The notes beneath the pieces are model-generated. The model had not been told where the DNA came from. It saw nothing but the letters and a program-made list of their open reading frames with translations, and ran no database searches. DNA of 64,000 bases from Ecdyonurus torrentis (lineage: Eukaryota; Arthropoda; Insecta; Ephemeroptera; Heptageniidae): the NCBI GenBank assembly GCA_949318235.1, contig OX439127.1, positions 28,116,613 through 28,180,612 of the forward strand. Direction: 5' to 3'. Numbering within the stretch: position 1 is the stretch's first letter; the number at the start of each line of letters is the position of its first letter. The position numbers were made by a program, and so were the translations under genes. This document shows positions 1 through 14,550 of this stretch, piece after piece.

Positions 1-1286
1 ACTTTTTTGATATTAATTGTTATTTTTCTCACATACTTGAGGTACTAATTCAACATATTTACAGCATCAATGCTCTCAAAAATATTACATTAGTGGTTTT
101 AAACTGGCAAAAGGAGTTATCTTCTTATGCCACCCATATTTTTGAGTTATCCAACATGGCGTCGACTTTAACATGAATGCACACACCCTATTAAGGTTAT
201 AGAACGTTAAATAATAATAATAATAACATTTGTATATAAAACTGTGCTTAAGAAATATAATATACTGTATTTTTGTATTACAGATCTGCGCTGTGTGTTC
301 TTATTAAGTTTACAAGAGGTCATACTAAATTTGTGTTGTGCTAATAAATCATTGAATAGTAATGTAAAACAGAAGATTGCAAATAGAAACTGCCTTTTCT
401 ATTTTAATATAATACGTATATATTAGGTTGAATCTTATTTTATAATATGTAAACAATACAAACTATATTTATTGTTACTGTGATTATATTGTATAATTTT
501 GCATTTCGATGACGATGTGACGATTCAGTTTAAATTATTTAAATTATATTTTTGGGTGCATGGTTTGATGTTACTTAATAACGTATGTTTTAAAGTAAAG
601 TCTAATTTTATAATTTTGCAAAAAACTTATAATTCCACTAGATTATATTATTTTTATTCTTTGTGAAAATGAACTCGATAAGGTTTCAATGCTTTGTAGT
701 CGATATTAAAGGTTTATTGAAAGGCAAAACTTGGTAAAGTCAGAACTTTTCAATGTCTAAAAACGAGGCAGAAAGAAGAAATTTGAATAAATATTAAAAT
801 CCTAATCGGATAAAGTTGTCTGGTTCTGCTGATATTCAGTGATTTTACACGGAAGTAAATATTTTTTGAGTTTCAATTACACAATATCTACCTCCCTATA
901 TAACTTATTATGCATAGAAAAAATACAAAATGAATTTTGATATTGTTATACTGTATATTTCTTTGCTTCAATTATGTGTTTATTAATAAATAAAATTTAA
1001 ATTTATAAATGTAAGTAAATAATACATATTTATATGGATTATATTATATAAAATCATTTTATATACAAAAGCATGACAACTATTTTAAATTATATGAAGA
1101 AAACAATGACATTTATATTCCGCATCTTACAAGCAATATATTTTCAAGGTATTTTTTTTCTCTTGTATAAATAAAATTCCTTTCTATCTCAAATTTATTT
1201 AATTGAAAGTATCAAAATATCATTTTCAATGTAATACCACAAATATTAACAAGAAAATATTATTTAAATACTGATAAAGTGGCATA

Positions 1287-1508
1287 CCCCTGTTGCACAA
1301 ATGGTTCCATTTTTTCTGGATTGCAGTTGCATAATGGTTCGGGACGGTTCCGGAACCATTTTGCAACTGAAACAAATTTCATAAAAACTATCCTTATTGC
1401 ATATCAGACAAATTTAGCATGGTTCCATTTGGGTACAAATTTGAGACACTTTTTAGCCGTTCTGGAACGATTGGTAATGGATACCTGATGGTTCCTGTGC
1501 AAAAGGGG
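1287..1508. mobile_element. MITE with TACCCCT-type ends
   Basis: A 222-bp segment whose ends are imperfect inverted repeats (CCCCTGTTGCACA at the left, TGTGCAAAAGGGG at the right) and which is bracketed by TA on both sides, as expected for Tc1/mariner-type target duplication. The interior repeats the word GGTTCC/GGAACC several times. It has no coding capacity. The family assignment is inference from the TA. Confidence 0.5.
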
Positions 1509-3165
1509 TAATTATTCTTATAGTCTAATTTTCACAATTTTCAAGACTTTCAAGACAAGTTTAAGACTGTTTTTTTTATTTCAGTTTTTGCGTTATTTAA
1601 AAATATAAAAAGTCTTTAAAAGCACAATCTTTTTAGCGTAATCTATAAAGGTCAAATTTTATTATTACTTTTATATTTTTGTAAACAAGAATTCTTTTAC
1701 TAAAAAATCAATTTAACTTTTGTGAATTCTTAAATTATTTAAATGAAGTATTAAATATATATAAATTAATTTAAAATATTTTATATAATAAATTAGCATA
1801 AAATAGAACCTTAGGAATTAATTAATGTTTAATGCAGTTAAATTTTAATAACAATAGAATTCCATGCTTAATACAAGAATTTCAGTTAACGTGACTAATA
1901 TAGCTGAAAACAATAATAAGCATTGCATTGTAATTATATCGTTATTTATTATCATGATACATGTCTGATTATTATAGTTCATTGTTACATTAATAGAGTT
2001 GACAAAAAAATCTCTCTATGCAATTCATAATAATAAAATAGTGCTATAATATTTGATTTTATATATTTATTTTTCCAACTGAGTAATTATTATTCGGTAT
2101 TAATTTGATTTAAACATAAATCAATATTTTACGAGTTTTGTTTTTAAAAAATGGAGTGATAAATGGTATATTATTATGCAGTATTCGTCCGTCACATTGA
2201 TCATCTTCATAGCAATACGCATAATAGTACATTATACTAAATTTAATATATTATATTCAATATAGTTAAAAATAAATATTTGTTTCTTTCTATATATAGT
2301 TACACATAATTTTAATCTATAATATCTCATAGTTAACGATGACAAAACATTAAAATATAAAAATATTATTAAAATTAACGAGTATTTATATACTGTATAT
2401 GGTAAAGAAAATAAACATAATGTTTCCAACAACATTTTAATTTAATTTATGTGCCTCCGTTAATCCAGAAAAACAATTTGTCATCACAACATTCACCAAT
2501 AAATACGCAAGCATGAAAAACAAAAAGTTGTCTACAATTTAATAACAATAACTACTGTTGTATTGGACATGTACGTGCAAATGATATCGATTAAAAATTA
2601 ATTATTTAGGTTCGTTATTTAGATGAATGTAGAAAATCAACTAAATTATAATTCTAAAATTTAAAGCTATAGCTAATATACTTTTCAGCTTCATAGAAAT
2701 TATTAAATGAAAATATATTGTTTCAACCTTGTAAAAACAATAATTTCATCAAGATCAAAATTTTTAAAGTTAAGAGAAAAAGGAGGAATAATAATACAAA
2801 TAAAATAGATGTAGTTTAACTACAGACTTAAAATGGAAGCATAATATAATTTTTATTTCCTTAAATTCTGCAACCTCAGGGAAAAAAATCCTTCAACAAA
2901 TAATAAAAACTAAAAATATCTAACCTGAAACATAATTTAGAATCATTTAACCGGTATAGTGTTTATTTTTATTATATTATAGTTTGTTGAAAAGATTGAA
3001 CATGAAAGTCACTGGGATGCACAGGCATACGAGCAAAAATTTGAAGCTTAAGCTGCAGCTTTTGAACATTTTTAGAACGTGTTTTATATTTTACTACATA
3101 AAACAGGAGTTGTTTACTTGGTCTCTCTACTCCTATAAAATATAGTATGGTGTAATTCACTTTTC

Positions 3166-3276
<111 letters not shown>

Positions 3277-3604
3277 TTGAGCGATTCTACTATTCAAATT
3301 ATCGTTTTTATAATTTTTGTTTTTTCTTGTTGAGTATCAAAATATAGGGAGTGAAACTTGATCGCAAGATTTAGAAAACAGCGATATAAAAATTGAATTA
3401 TAAGTAGAGTTGTCTTATTTTAAATACAAACGCGAAAAAAAAAGAACATAATATTAACTGTTGTAAAGTCAAGTTACAGTAAACAATATAAAGTCAAAGC
3501 ATATTTAAACTAACTTTATTAAAATTTTCAATTACATGAACTCATGCAAAAAGTTAACTTGCTACTTGTAAAAATTAAATCTTAATTAAGTATTGTATAA
3601 TAAA

Positions 3605-3606
<2 letters not shown>

Positions 3607-3676
<70 letters not shown>
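3607..3676. repeat. (TA)n microsatellite
   Basis: About 70 bp of uninterrupted AT dinucleotide repeat. Confidence 0.95.
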
Positions 3677-3679
<3 letters not shown>

Positions 3680-4929
3680 CCTTCAATATAAAAAAATAAA
3701 GATTTGAAAATCATTCTATAACATTTGTCACTGGTATAAGTGCTGTCTTTTCTTTTTCTGCTTTCCATTTTTAAAGCATAGAAGTGAAATTGGATTTCAA
3801 TTTTTTATGAGATATATCTGTATTGCAAATCTCATATTTAACTTATTGGGAAGAATGAATGTCTCACACAGCAAGTTGCAGCATGTAACATGTGTTTAAA
3901 AAAAAGATTTTTTTTTCAATCTATTACAGTATTTTACAGTATCGTAAATAAAACAAATGAGCCAGTAAAATGAAAACTATCAAATACGATATGCATAAAA
4001 TTTTAGGTGATTTTAATTATTACGAATGGGGTTTTTTGGTGCACATTTTCCGTTTTCTTTCTTTTGTTTTTTTATTTTTGTTGCCTTAATTTGTACATAT
4101 TAAAAATTGCAACAATAATAAGTGGTCTTTCAGAATATAATCCACTTTTTAAAGGAGGAAAATGTCAATATCTCTATTGAAAATTGGAAACGAATATCTT
4201 TTGAGAATTATAAAAATATGCAAACTTATTCAGTTAAACGTACCTTATTGTAACTGTGTGTCAAAGATAAGCTCATACATAGATAGTGTAGCAATTCATG
4301 GCATTAGCATTATATTTGAATATGTTATCTTATAAGTTCAAAATGTGTATTAAGTGTAAGTGAAATTATAGAGAAGATTTCTTTCATTAATTTTTCTCAT
4401 TATAAACCCATGTCACAATAACTCATCATAATACCATGCATGCAAATAATAATAATTAAAAAAGACTTTCATGTCTGATATTATCAACTGAACTTTTGTA
4501 CACTTAATTACACTAAAAAGCGTTTTATTGTAATTTATATAAGTAAAGTGAATAATATGCTTAAGTTGCTTTTTTTTTCTAATAGAAAAAAGTTCGTTGT
4601 GATATCGATATAGTCATAATTACAATGAAATTTAATTGCATTAGTTAGTTTTAAATAAATAGTATTTACAGTCAAAATAAAATTATTTGTTAAATTCATG
4701 TTTATGAAAGTATGAACAAGAAATGTTTATTTTTAAAAACAAAATTAATGCTTCATATCTTTTTAATTTATATTTAACAAATTAAAAAGAAAATTATTTT
4801 ATAAAAAATGTATATAAAATGTTATATTATTTACCTTTAATGGAGTTGATAATGAAGACTGTTTAAAAAAAAAAAAAAAATCTTGAATGAATTTAAACAC
4901 ACAGAAAAATATTAGTTAATTTTGAGTTT

Positions 4930-5240
4930 ATTTCTGCCGGGTTGCCGAGCGTCACAGGAGCAACACGCACGATTGACGGTAGAATGCAAGTAAAGCAAGT
5001 ACGAACGAGAGTCAAAGCAAAACTGAGAGAGAGAACTGTGGTGGCTCCGGTAGCAGCAAAGATATTCGCTTTGGATGGCAAAACTCGACGACCAGAGCAG
5101 ACTGCCTGCCAGCCATCAGACCAAGCGTGCGCACACACCAACTATAGTGTAGCTGTCGACTTGAACAACCAACCAACGATATTATCAATCTATGCAGTCC
5201 TTCAGATCACGCGCACTATAAAAGAATCATTTGGCCTTTA
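4930..5240. other. GC-richer island with a 109-codon open frame
   Basis: This patch is clearly richer in G+C and CpG than the AT-rich sequence around it. It holds an open frame on + (4942-5271) and one on - (4893-5141), neither resembling a known protein. A TATAAAAG box lies at about 5218 on the + strand. It could be an unrecognised promoter or first exon, an exon of a neighbouring gene, or a fragment of a transferred or mobile sequence. I do not call a gene. Confidence 0.35.
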
Positions 5241-6541
5241 TGATCAAATTTTATCAAATCAATTAGAATAAACGAAAAAAAATTAACCAATAACTAAACT
5301 ATACATTAACTAGTAAAAATGAAGCTTGAATTATACTTTTTTTTTCTTTTACTAAGAGATTATAATTGAATAAAATTATATTTCTCTCCTCTTTTCTCTT
5401 CATATAGTCCTATATAATCATATACATTCATGCTCTAAGAAAATAAACCGTTTATATATATCTCAATAGATTTGTCTTTTAACATTCTAATTTTAGAATA
5501 CTCAACTATCGCTATGGCATATTAACATTCAAATCCCCTTTTACTTTTCTAAAGTATTTCACCCTCTGGGTCAGTGAGTATGAATTTGTAAACTGAAGAT
5601 GAGGAAAGATTTTATAAACCAAATACTTGTCCGTGATTTTAAACAATACGCGTCTTCGTATTCTGCAATTTAAAACAGTTTGTGTGACAGGAATCTTTTT
5701 AAGAAAATAATTATTACAATAATAAACAAAAATTAGAAGGGGGTAATCAAATAAAAGTGCGTATTAAATTAATTAAGTGTAAAATTTTACATATATTTAT
5801 ACAACCTGGAGTGCTGGAGTTTTTTGTTTTTTTTTTTCGACTTTATATTTTAAGTATAACTTCCAGTCGCAATTACGGTTCGTGAACCTCATCAAATTAC
5901 TCCGCACATTGGTTTCACGTGCAAATTATCGATAATGCTTTTGGATCATTCATATGAACTTAAGATTATGCAAAAAGTTCTTTGGGGAGGAGTACAGCAA
6001 TGCAAGAAACTAAACTTTGTTTTTTTGTAAGTATTATTTTTTTTCTCTGTCCTTTTTTATCTCCAAACAACGAGATACATAGCATTTGAATAATAATTAT
6101 TAATAAAATTATTTATAAAAATTTATCAATGATAAAAGAATATTGAGTACACGATGAGCTAAAAAGTTGATCAAAAATCTCACAATATTTCTTTCTATAA
6201 TTACTTCTTTAGCCATTTCAACAATTCAGAATTGCAGAGAGAAAAATCATAACACTATGAAACTTTTTTTCATTTTTTTAAATAATGTGTATATAAAAAT
6301 TGTCCTCCAAGAGAGCCAATAAAATTAAACTTACAAAACAATAGGTAATTAATAACTATACTGAAAACTTAATTCCATCACCATTGTAAGTAAGGTAACA
6401 GTCTTGAATATTTATTATACAATTACAAAAAAAAAAAAAAAAAAAAAAAAAAAAGCAATTCTAATTATACACAAAGATTTATAATATGATTAATATCTTT
6501 GATTTTCATTAAAAATATCCTCGCAAGAAAAATAAATAAAT

Positions 6542-6543
<2 letters not shown>

Positions 6544-6577
<34 letters not shown>

Positions 6578-6958
6578 TGCCATATTGTGTTATCGTGCTA
6601 TACGCCAATCCCAGTCCCAGTCAAGACATTGTCTTATCGACAGGTAAGGACTTTCCAATTAATGGAAAAGCACACACGGGGCGGCCACGGCCTAAGTACA
6701 CAGCCCGGCATTCGCCATGACAGCCTAGAGAAACCGTGGAAGCATCTAGGCAGGCTGGTCGGTGCAATCACATCAATCATGCACCTCCCGAATACTGTGC
6801 GTCGTCATGGAATGCATGTAAACATGCATCGTGCAAAGTGTTGTGCTCTCACACTTTACGTACGCACCCAGCAGTGGCTCGAACCTATACTCGGTGAGGA
6901 GTACAGAGTTGCGAGTCAGCTGCCTTCACCACTCGGCCATACCAGCTCGGTAATAATA
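6544..6958 (-). mobile_element. tRNA-derived SINE (family 1), near full length
   Basis: Read on the minus strand, it starts with a tRNA-like head: a box A match (TGGCCGAGTGG, complement of 6929-6939) and a box B match (GGTTCGAGCCA, complement of 6875-6885). Their spacing of over 50 nt suggests a tRNA with a long variable arm (Leu or Ser type). A body of about 300 bp follows and ends in a homopolymer (T tract at 6544-6574 on +). A second, 5'-truncated copy lies at 59363-59712 on the other strand. The open frame at 6587-7000 is a by-product of this element. Confidence 0.8.
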
Positions 6959-8527
6959 GGTAAAAACAAGAACACACACTGCATACTATACTGTCTATAG
7001 AAATAATATTTTGGTTACATTTAGTACATTGAAAATATCAATAACAAAATTCATTGGTAATATATTGATAATCATAACGTCCATAATGTTTACTATCATT
7101 TCTGAAAAATCATAATTGTGTTCATTTCTTTGAATAAATAATAATAATGATAATAATAAAAAGGAGTAAAAGAAATTAGTTTAGTTTTACTTACTAGATT
7201 CATTGATGAAAATTCCATAACATATCGACGCAAAAACTGCGTATTCTTTCATGTGTTATAATATGAAATGTTCAAGCGGAGCAATAAATGTATGGAAATT
7301 TGGTGTTTAATGGAGATTGCATTCAATCTATTTTATTGCACATGAAAATATCATTAGTCTCAAAGCCATAACGTTTTTGCCGACCCTTATTGAATAAAAT
7401 TAAAATAATAATAATAATAATAAAAGGATAAATAAATACGTGTAGAATACGTGGAACGTGTAGAACAACAATTAATTTTTAATATGTAGGTCTTTTGTAA
7501 AGTAATCGACTGTGGCTGAAATTCTGCTAAAAAAAAAAAAAAAAAAGAATTCTGTCAATCCCTATAAAAATAAAAATCTTTTTAATAATAATTGTGAAAA
7601 CCTAAATATGTAATGAAAACTATTTTAATATGAGCGTTCATAATATTAACTTATGTTTGACTTCTTCTACAGGGTTAATATTGTAAAAGTTAACTCCCAT
7701 TTGTTGGAAATATGAGATGTGCTCTGTAAACATAGTAAACCAGAAAGACATCCTGTAGGATGGTAGACCTATTTTACGTCCTGTTGCACACAGCAAACAT
7801 TTCTTATACTTTACATGGTGTTGATGTATATATGAAACAATTAGCATCACACATTTTTTTATTATTTATTCTTCTCTATACTTATATAGGGTAGATATTA
7901 ATTACTTTACTGACAATGAAATTAGAGATCATTGTATTTTTATGTAAAAATATTGTAAAACGTATGTTTTGAACACATTTAATACTTTATTTATGTTAAA
8001 ATTAGCAGAAAAAAGGAAAGGGATGATAATTTGACATTTTTATCATTTAACAGGCATTGTGCTTAATTTACAAAAGCACAAAAATTAAAAATTACATTTT
8101 TTTATAATAAAAATTATATGTTTTATCAAAATAAGAGACTTTAAATTTAAGCCTATTCATGTCGCTGCGTAAGATTCAAGAAATATAAATGTACGTGGGA
8201 GTAGTTTGCAATAAATCACTAGTTTCCGGGAAGTATATGAGGCAAGTAGGTAAGCAGTTGCTAGATAGGACATTGCTTGGTTCGATGATCTTATCCAGGT
8301 GACTCGGTGAACTGTAGCAGAGTTGGTAATCGTTTCACGAGCTCACTTCCATTCCATTAGTTAAAAGCGCCATGCATGTAAAGACTTTCTACTCAGCAGA
8401 ACATTATGGCAGTAAATGTTATACACGTACGATACAATAATAACATACGTATACGGTTCATTGTCTAAAGTAAAAATGTAATAATAATAATGCAATAATA
8501 AGAAAGAGGGACAAATAAATATTTTGA

Positions 8528-8627
<100 letters not shown>

Positions 8628-11600
8628 TATTATATTATAATTTTATATTTAAAAGTCACATAGCCGTAGCAGATGAGCAGTACTTCAACGTTTTGTATCC
8701 TTAATGTCAGACTGACCGCGCAACATATATACTCAACTGGTTGCATATAACTCCCAACTGCAGGGGTAAGGCACGCGTACAATAATAATAATATACTAGC
8801 AACTCGTTTAAAATAACATTTAAATCATTAATAAATGTATTTTTATAATAAATATTGTAAGATATGTAGTAAGTATTAATGATACTATATATTTAACTCT
8901 TTTTGATACGTCATATAATGTTTTAAAAAAAAAACTGGCTGATTTAATTAAAAAGTTTTATTATTTAAACTCAAACATAAGTATAGTGGATGCAATGCTT
9001 TTTTCTTTTCTTTCAATGAAACCAATTTCTAATTTAAATTGAAGTAAATTTAATATCTACAGTTTGCTTCAGTTATATTAAGCATAATATTTAAATATTA
9101 CCATTCCTCACAAAAAAGTTTGAAGTTAAATTATGTATTTTTTGAGTACCTAATACCATAGAACAAGTATCTTATACTATGCTGATCACAATACCATAGG
9201 TAAAAGTCAAATAAACACACAGTAAATAAATTTCTACTAAATATGGCAGAAATATAAATTGCTAAAATACTATATAATGGTATTTTATGTAGGTAAATCA
9301 GGCACTTTTTCTAAATAGGGACAGGCCTCTCATGGCAATAAAACTGTAATTTCAAGTATAGTCTAGTAGTCTTACAGATATTAAAATGAAGCTGTATTTA
9401 AATGTGCTATCGAGTGTCATATATAGGGCTTGCGGAAACTATATTTAAAAAATAACCTTCAATTTTGTAAGCACATTGTCAATTTATCAACCTCGAAAGT
9501 CCCATAATTTTATTCCAATTCGTTCAAATGTTATAACATCAGGGTTCTATTTTTGCTTCCACCCTACTAGTTTCTTCAGCACTCTTGCAATTTGACACAT
9601 TAATCTTCCTTCCTTGCCTTTTTTTATCTATATAAACGAGAAACGAAATTTTTTGTCCATCTTCATGTAACATTCGAACTATATTATTAAACTTTTGAAA
9701 GAAGAATATATATTATCATTTAATTAAATAAAAATTTAGCTTAAATAGTAATTAAATGATCTAATATAATTAGTTAAAATAGATAAAAGAAAAAAATACT
9801 AATGATAATTGATGAGATTCGATTTTGATATACAATATTTATTTTGCATCGTCATTAAAATAAATAGTTATCAATGGTATGTGGTTTAAAATAAGTTTCC
9901 TCAATATTAATAAAAACTTCAAAATATAATATTTTAGGATAAATTCTCAGTAATTTTATAAATGAAAATCCTAATTTTTATTTGTTGATCATATTACTAA
10001 AGCCGCTCGTATATTTTTTAACTATATTGTATGCAGTATGCAGTCACAAAAATATTTTCCTTTTTATTATACTTTCTCTCTCTCTCTTCTCATTTGGTCT
10101 TTTTATTCAACATAATCAAGGTAATTGTTTTGTGTATTTTATTGCACATCATACAGACACCACTTTGCCACCAAAATCTCTTTGTTTGCCGCCTTGATAT
10201 TTAGTTTCGAATTGAAAAGCATTATAATTATTATATAAAAAACGGGAATCCTACTTTAAAATTATGAACTTTTAAGAAAGTTAAAGAACAAAAAATACAG
10301 GTAAAGAACAAAAAATGATACAATGATGAGATTTTCGAGAAAATCTAATGAGCAAAATGATTTGTGAGCAATGTGCTCAAGCAAGGCGCTACCATACAAT
10401 ATCATGCAACCAGGCAGGCCATAAGGTCTCCACATGTATGATATATTACCCTCCACCAATAAAACTATAGTTGTGCCAATTCTTGTTTCAACTTTCAGTA
10501 TGCGAGGTGTTAATAAAAGTCAAAAACAGGTGACTTTTCACTGAACAGATAACGCGCACGTATATGATATATTTATGTCCGTGCGTAGCTATATCTGTGT
10601 GTCAATCATATATAGTGTCTCAATATATGAAAAGATCACATAAAAGCCCACGCCTGCACACATCACTGCGACCTCACTATCTAAATTTTACGCTAAAATA
10701 AATCATAATTTAAAGTAAAATTATATCTTTCAATAAAATTATAGCATATTATAGCTTAAAATTAGTATTAGCTTGCCTATATATATACTTTTGTTGCCGA
10801 TTAGCTGAACCTCACCAGTCGATATATATAATTATTATTATTATTATTAAATTATACATATTTATTATTGCATCGTTATTTGAATCAGTTTCATCCATTA
10901 TAATATGCACTTAAATATCATATTTGCTTGAACATACACAATAATTTGACATTATTATTATTATCATCATTATTTGCTTATTAAAAAAAAAAAAAAAGAC
11001 TAAAGGTAACTTTATTTAGCTTCCTACTCATAAGTTGAGTGTCTGGAAATGTCAAAATCGATGTTTCTCCATATGGATAGAGGCAATTTATCTGAAGTCA
11101 TAAAATTTGCGTAAATACAATGAGAACATGGGAAAATTAGTAGTTACTTTGTTTGCAACCTCAGATTTCTTTTGTCTTAAAATTAAATATTTGCAAACAT
11201 TGCATTCAGTGGTACTAAAGTATATCTTTGAAAAACTGAAATAGTGCTCAAAAGTTTTTTCCCGGATCACCATCAAAATTTGGCACCAATGAAAATGGGC
11301 AAAATTTCAAACGCGAATAGTGAATACTCTATGGGCAATTTTTGTTACACGAAACATCAAAATGAAGGTAATTTTACATTCTTTCATTATATGTAAAAAT
11401 AATTTGGCCCACAAAAAGAATTTTAATTTATTCAATTTTTTTTTTTACAAAAATTCTTAGATTTGGTATATTACTATTTTATTTTCTACGTTAATTTTCT
11501 ATGTTAATTTTCTACGTTAAAAAGATACGTCATCTTGGTGCGCTATACAATTTTGGTGCATTCATAATTGAAACAGTTTATTATTATTATTATTTTAGTG

Positions 11601-12149
11601 TATAAATAAATTTACAAATAATAAACATTAATTTTCATGTTATATATCACTTTTACGGTATCAATTTCTTTACTCGGACTTTTGTTTGTCACAACAAAAG
11701 TTATATGTTTACAGCTAAAAAAATGTATAGCATTTTTTAATATTTTCTTAGTAACTGTAATTAACATAATTTAAAACAATCTTACATATACCATAAAATG
11801 AATATAAAAATATCAGTAATTCTTTCATTTCAATGTGAAGGTTGTCGTTTTTAAAACCCTGTTCGAACGTAAACCTCTGCATTGGTATAGTTGCAAGCTA
11901 TTCTAAAATCAGCCTGAAAAAAAGGATATATCATATTATTATTTCTTTATCATAACTAATATTTTGTCAGTTCATTTTTTTTTAAAATATTTTATTGAGT
12001 TATATAACACTAATAAAATTTACAAAAAAAAAAAAAAAAAAAAAAAATCATGATAATTTGAAACATAAATTATTATTTATGATCTCGCAGCGTATTGATT
12101 TGTGGCAGTTATAGAAATTATGTAGAAAAACCTAAACTAGAACCACGTA

Positions 12150-12309
12150 CAGTCCGTGCCACGTAAGGATGTTTGCGATTAATCGAAATCGAGCCACGAG
12201 CCAATAGACACTCAAGCGCTGAAGGTCGCTAGGAGGTGGGGTAATGTTAACTATATGGAGAGATTTTAGGCGCTCTCTTATTGGTTGCATCCTTAGGTGG
12301 CACGGACTG
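12150..12309. mobile_element. Tc1/mariner-type MITE, 160 bp
   Basis: Nearly perfect terminal inverted repeats of about 22 bp (CAGTCCGTGCCACGTAAGG at the left, mirrored at the right) flanked on both sides by TA, the target duplication typical of Tc1/mariner elements. It has no coding capacity. Confidence 0.8.
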
Positions 12310-12984
12310 TACATCAATGGTTGAAAGGTTTCTTTTACATGGTATTAGGATAAGATCGTTTTAATGAGCCTTTGAAATTTTATCAAAGAAATAATTAAAC
12401 TTTCAAATAATAATATATTAGCACTTAGCAGTATAGAGTGTTAATTTGCAATTGAATAATTCTACACTATTTCGTATATAAAGAATTATTCTGGTTCTTT
12501 AAGTTTTTATTTTATTTTATTTTATTTTTTTTTTGCAAATTTACCGGATCTATAGATTTATTGATGAGCATGAGAGAAACGAAGAGACGGGTATTGTAAA
12601 AATACCATACAAAGTATGGAATTCAACCAGTCCAGCTGTTTATAGTTAATTAAAGGTAGAGATTTAATATTTGCTAATAATAAAACGTAGATAAATGAAA
12701 ATTCCAAATTAGTTTTTATATTATTATGAAATGATGTAGATTTATACTGTTAAAATTATCAGATATAAAAATTTCAACACTATTTATGAAGTATAATCAT
12801 TAAGCCATCCACATAAAACAACATACGTGCTTTTTAATGAATAAACACAAAATGGGATCTTCAAAATTGTTGACAATTTTTACCAGAATGTTAATGTAAC
12901 CCCACGAGAGAGCTTAAAAATACTGTAAAGTATGAAATTTTTGCGTGAATATTCATGTTTATGACGTCAGAAACATGCAAAAAT

Positions 12985-13130
12985 TAGTATGACAAAATAA
13001 ATTGAAATTTTCTGATCACTGCTACGGAGCTACAGTTGGATTTTGAGACAAACTAAAAGTTATTAAAATAATGTAAGTCCCATCAAGTGTTTTGTGGTAT
13101 AAATGCTTCACAATTTCATACTCCAACCAA
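12985..13130. repeat. dispersed repeat, copy 1
   Basis: The segment around 13000-13110 (a block ending in TCCCATCAAGTGTTTTG) reappears as its reverse complement at 27030-27150 inside ELYS intron 18. It is a dispersed, diverged repeat of unknown type. Confidence 0.65.
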
Positions 13131-13229
13131 GGTATAGCCTTATCGGTCGCGGATCATATAATTTCACAAAAGTCATTATAATTTATCATACAATAAAAAA
13201 GGACAAAAGACAATATACTGGAGTAATTT

Positions 13230-13231
<2 letters not shown>

Positions 13232-13279
<48 letters not shown>
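13232..13279. repeat. poly(T) tract
   Basis: About 48 consecutive T. It could be the poly(A) tail of a minus-strand retrocopy, but nothing recognisable adjoins it. Confidence 0.9.
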
Positions 13280-13283
<4 letters not shown>

Positions 13284-13662
13284 TAATATATTTTATAAAT
13301 TATAATACACATATGTGTATTATAATTTTTTTAACCTGTGTTTTAGAATGCAAAGTTTTTAAATGTGAGGGATTTGATTCCATAAACTGGGCAATATATA
13401 ATTTTTTGGTTCTTTTTGTACATCTGTTTAAAATTTAAGGTACAAACATAGAATTAGTTTCTGCAACTCTTAGTTCACCATGACAACCATGACTATAGTA
13501 ATTCTCACATAGAAATAACCATTCTTTCAAATTTCTCTTGGATCCTGTATTTATCTTCCCATGCACTTAATGTGTAGGTACTAGGTATATTAATTTTGTT
13601 TATTGCATTAATTAATTTTGTGCTTTTATATTTACTCATGATTTTATGATTTGCTAAGATAT

Positions 13663-13906
<244 letters not shown>

Positions 13907-13939
13907 GAGATGACCAGATTCGATTAGGTCAAATTTTAA

Positions 13940-14131
13940 TCCATGTGCAAACTATATACACGCCATCTACATTTTACGTTCGGGAATGATATAGACTTTT
14001 TGCTGACCGACACAAAAAACGAGAGACATTTTGCTTCGCGTGATAAAATACAAGATAGACATTTTGCTTCCCGTGACAAAAAAAAAAAAAAAAAAAAAAA
14101 GGGAGATAAAAAAACGCAACAACATCGATCG
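13940..14131. mobile_element. CGATG-ended palindromic repeat, copy A
   Basis: Diverged copy of a family also found at 19713-19934, 29900-30117 and 54012-54329. The diagnostic words are GACAAAAAACGAGA and ACATTTTGCTT, iterated, with a centre related to GCCATCTACATTTTACGTTC. The right end carries GCAACAACATCGAT. An internal A tract interrupts it. It abuts a (TA)n array on the left, as copy B does. Confidence 0.6.
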
Positions 14132-14181
14132 TATGTGATTCATATATATGTGATTTGGTGATTTGGACCGTAAGTGTAACT

Positions 14182-14389
14182 CAATGTCTCTCACATGTCT
14201 TCCAAGTTCCAACTCCAGGAACTTTTTATAGTCCAACGACACTAGCGACACCGCACGCGACACCTGAACTACAATGTTAAGCTTACGAAGCTTTTAGTTC
14301 CAGATGTCACTACTATTGGCGCAGCGTCGTTTCATATTGGACTACGCGCTAGCATAGGGAGTTGGAAGACATATATGTGAGAGACATTG
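14182..14389. mobile_element. MITE, CAATGTC ends, 9-bp target duplication
   Basis: A 208-bp element that begins CAATGTCTCTCACATGTCTT and ends with the near-mirror. It is flanked by the perfect 9-bp duplication AGTGTAACT (14173-14181 and 14390-14398). The same ends and a 9-bp duplication occur at 42368-42883, and related sequences lie at 50.1-52.5 kb. It is non-coding. A 9-bp duplication fits Mutator-like or Merlin-like transposases; the superfamily is inference. Confidence 0.85.
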
Positions 14390-14505
14390 AGTGTAACTTT
14401 GAAAAAAAATCCGTAGTTACGCGCCAAATAAATTAATATAATAACATAAGAGTCATCTACCGACGACTTGAAGAAGCTTTAAAACAACTGAATAGCGTAT
14501 GCATA

Positions 14506-14550
14506 TGCGCATGCGCAGTAGCTGCTGTGAGAAAAATTTGAGCCAATCAG
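14506..14550. promoter_or_regulatory. probable ELYS promoter elements (NRF-1 palindrome, CCAAT box)
   Basis: A perfect NRF-1 type palindrome (TGCGCATGCGCA, 14506-14517) is followed by a CCAAT box (AGCCAATCAG, 14541-14550). An E2F-like site (TTTGGCGCCAA) lies at 14975-14985. This grouping is common at TATA-less promoters of cell-cycle genes, and ELYS lies immediately downstream. The ELYS start codon sits 3 nt after a splice acceptor (15857), so a noncoding first exon is expected upstream; donors near 14666 and 14746 are candidates. Exact start sites cannot be read from sequence. Confidence 0.4.

Noticed and set aside
6587..7000. 137-codon open frame
   Set aside because: It lies within a SINE and on the strand opposite to its tRNA-like head.
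13967..14263. 98-codon minus-strand frame
   Set aside because: It spans a poly(A) tract and two repeat elements and has no protein-like composition.
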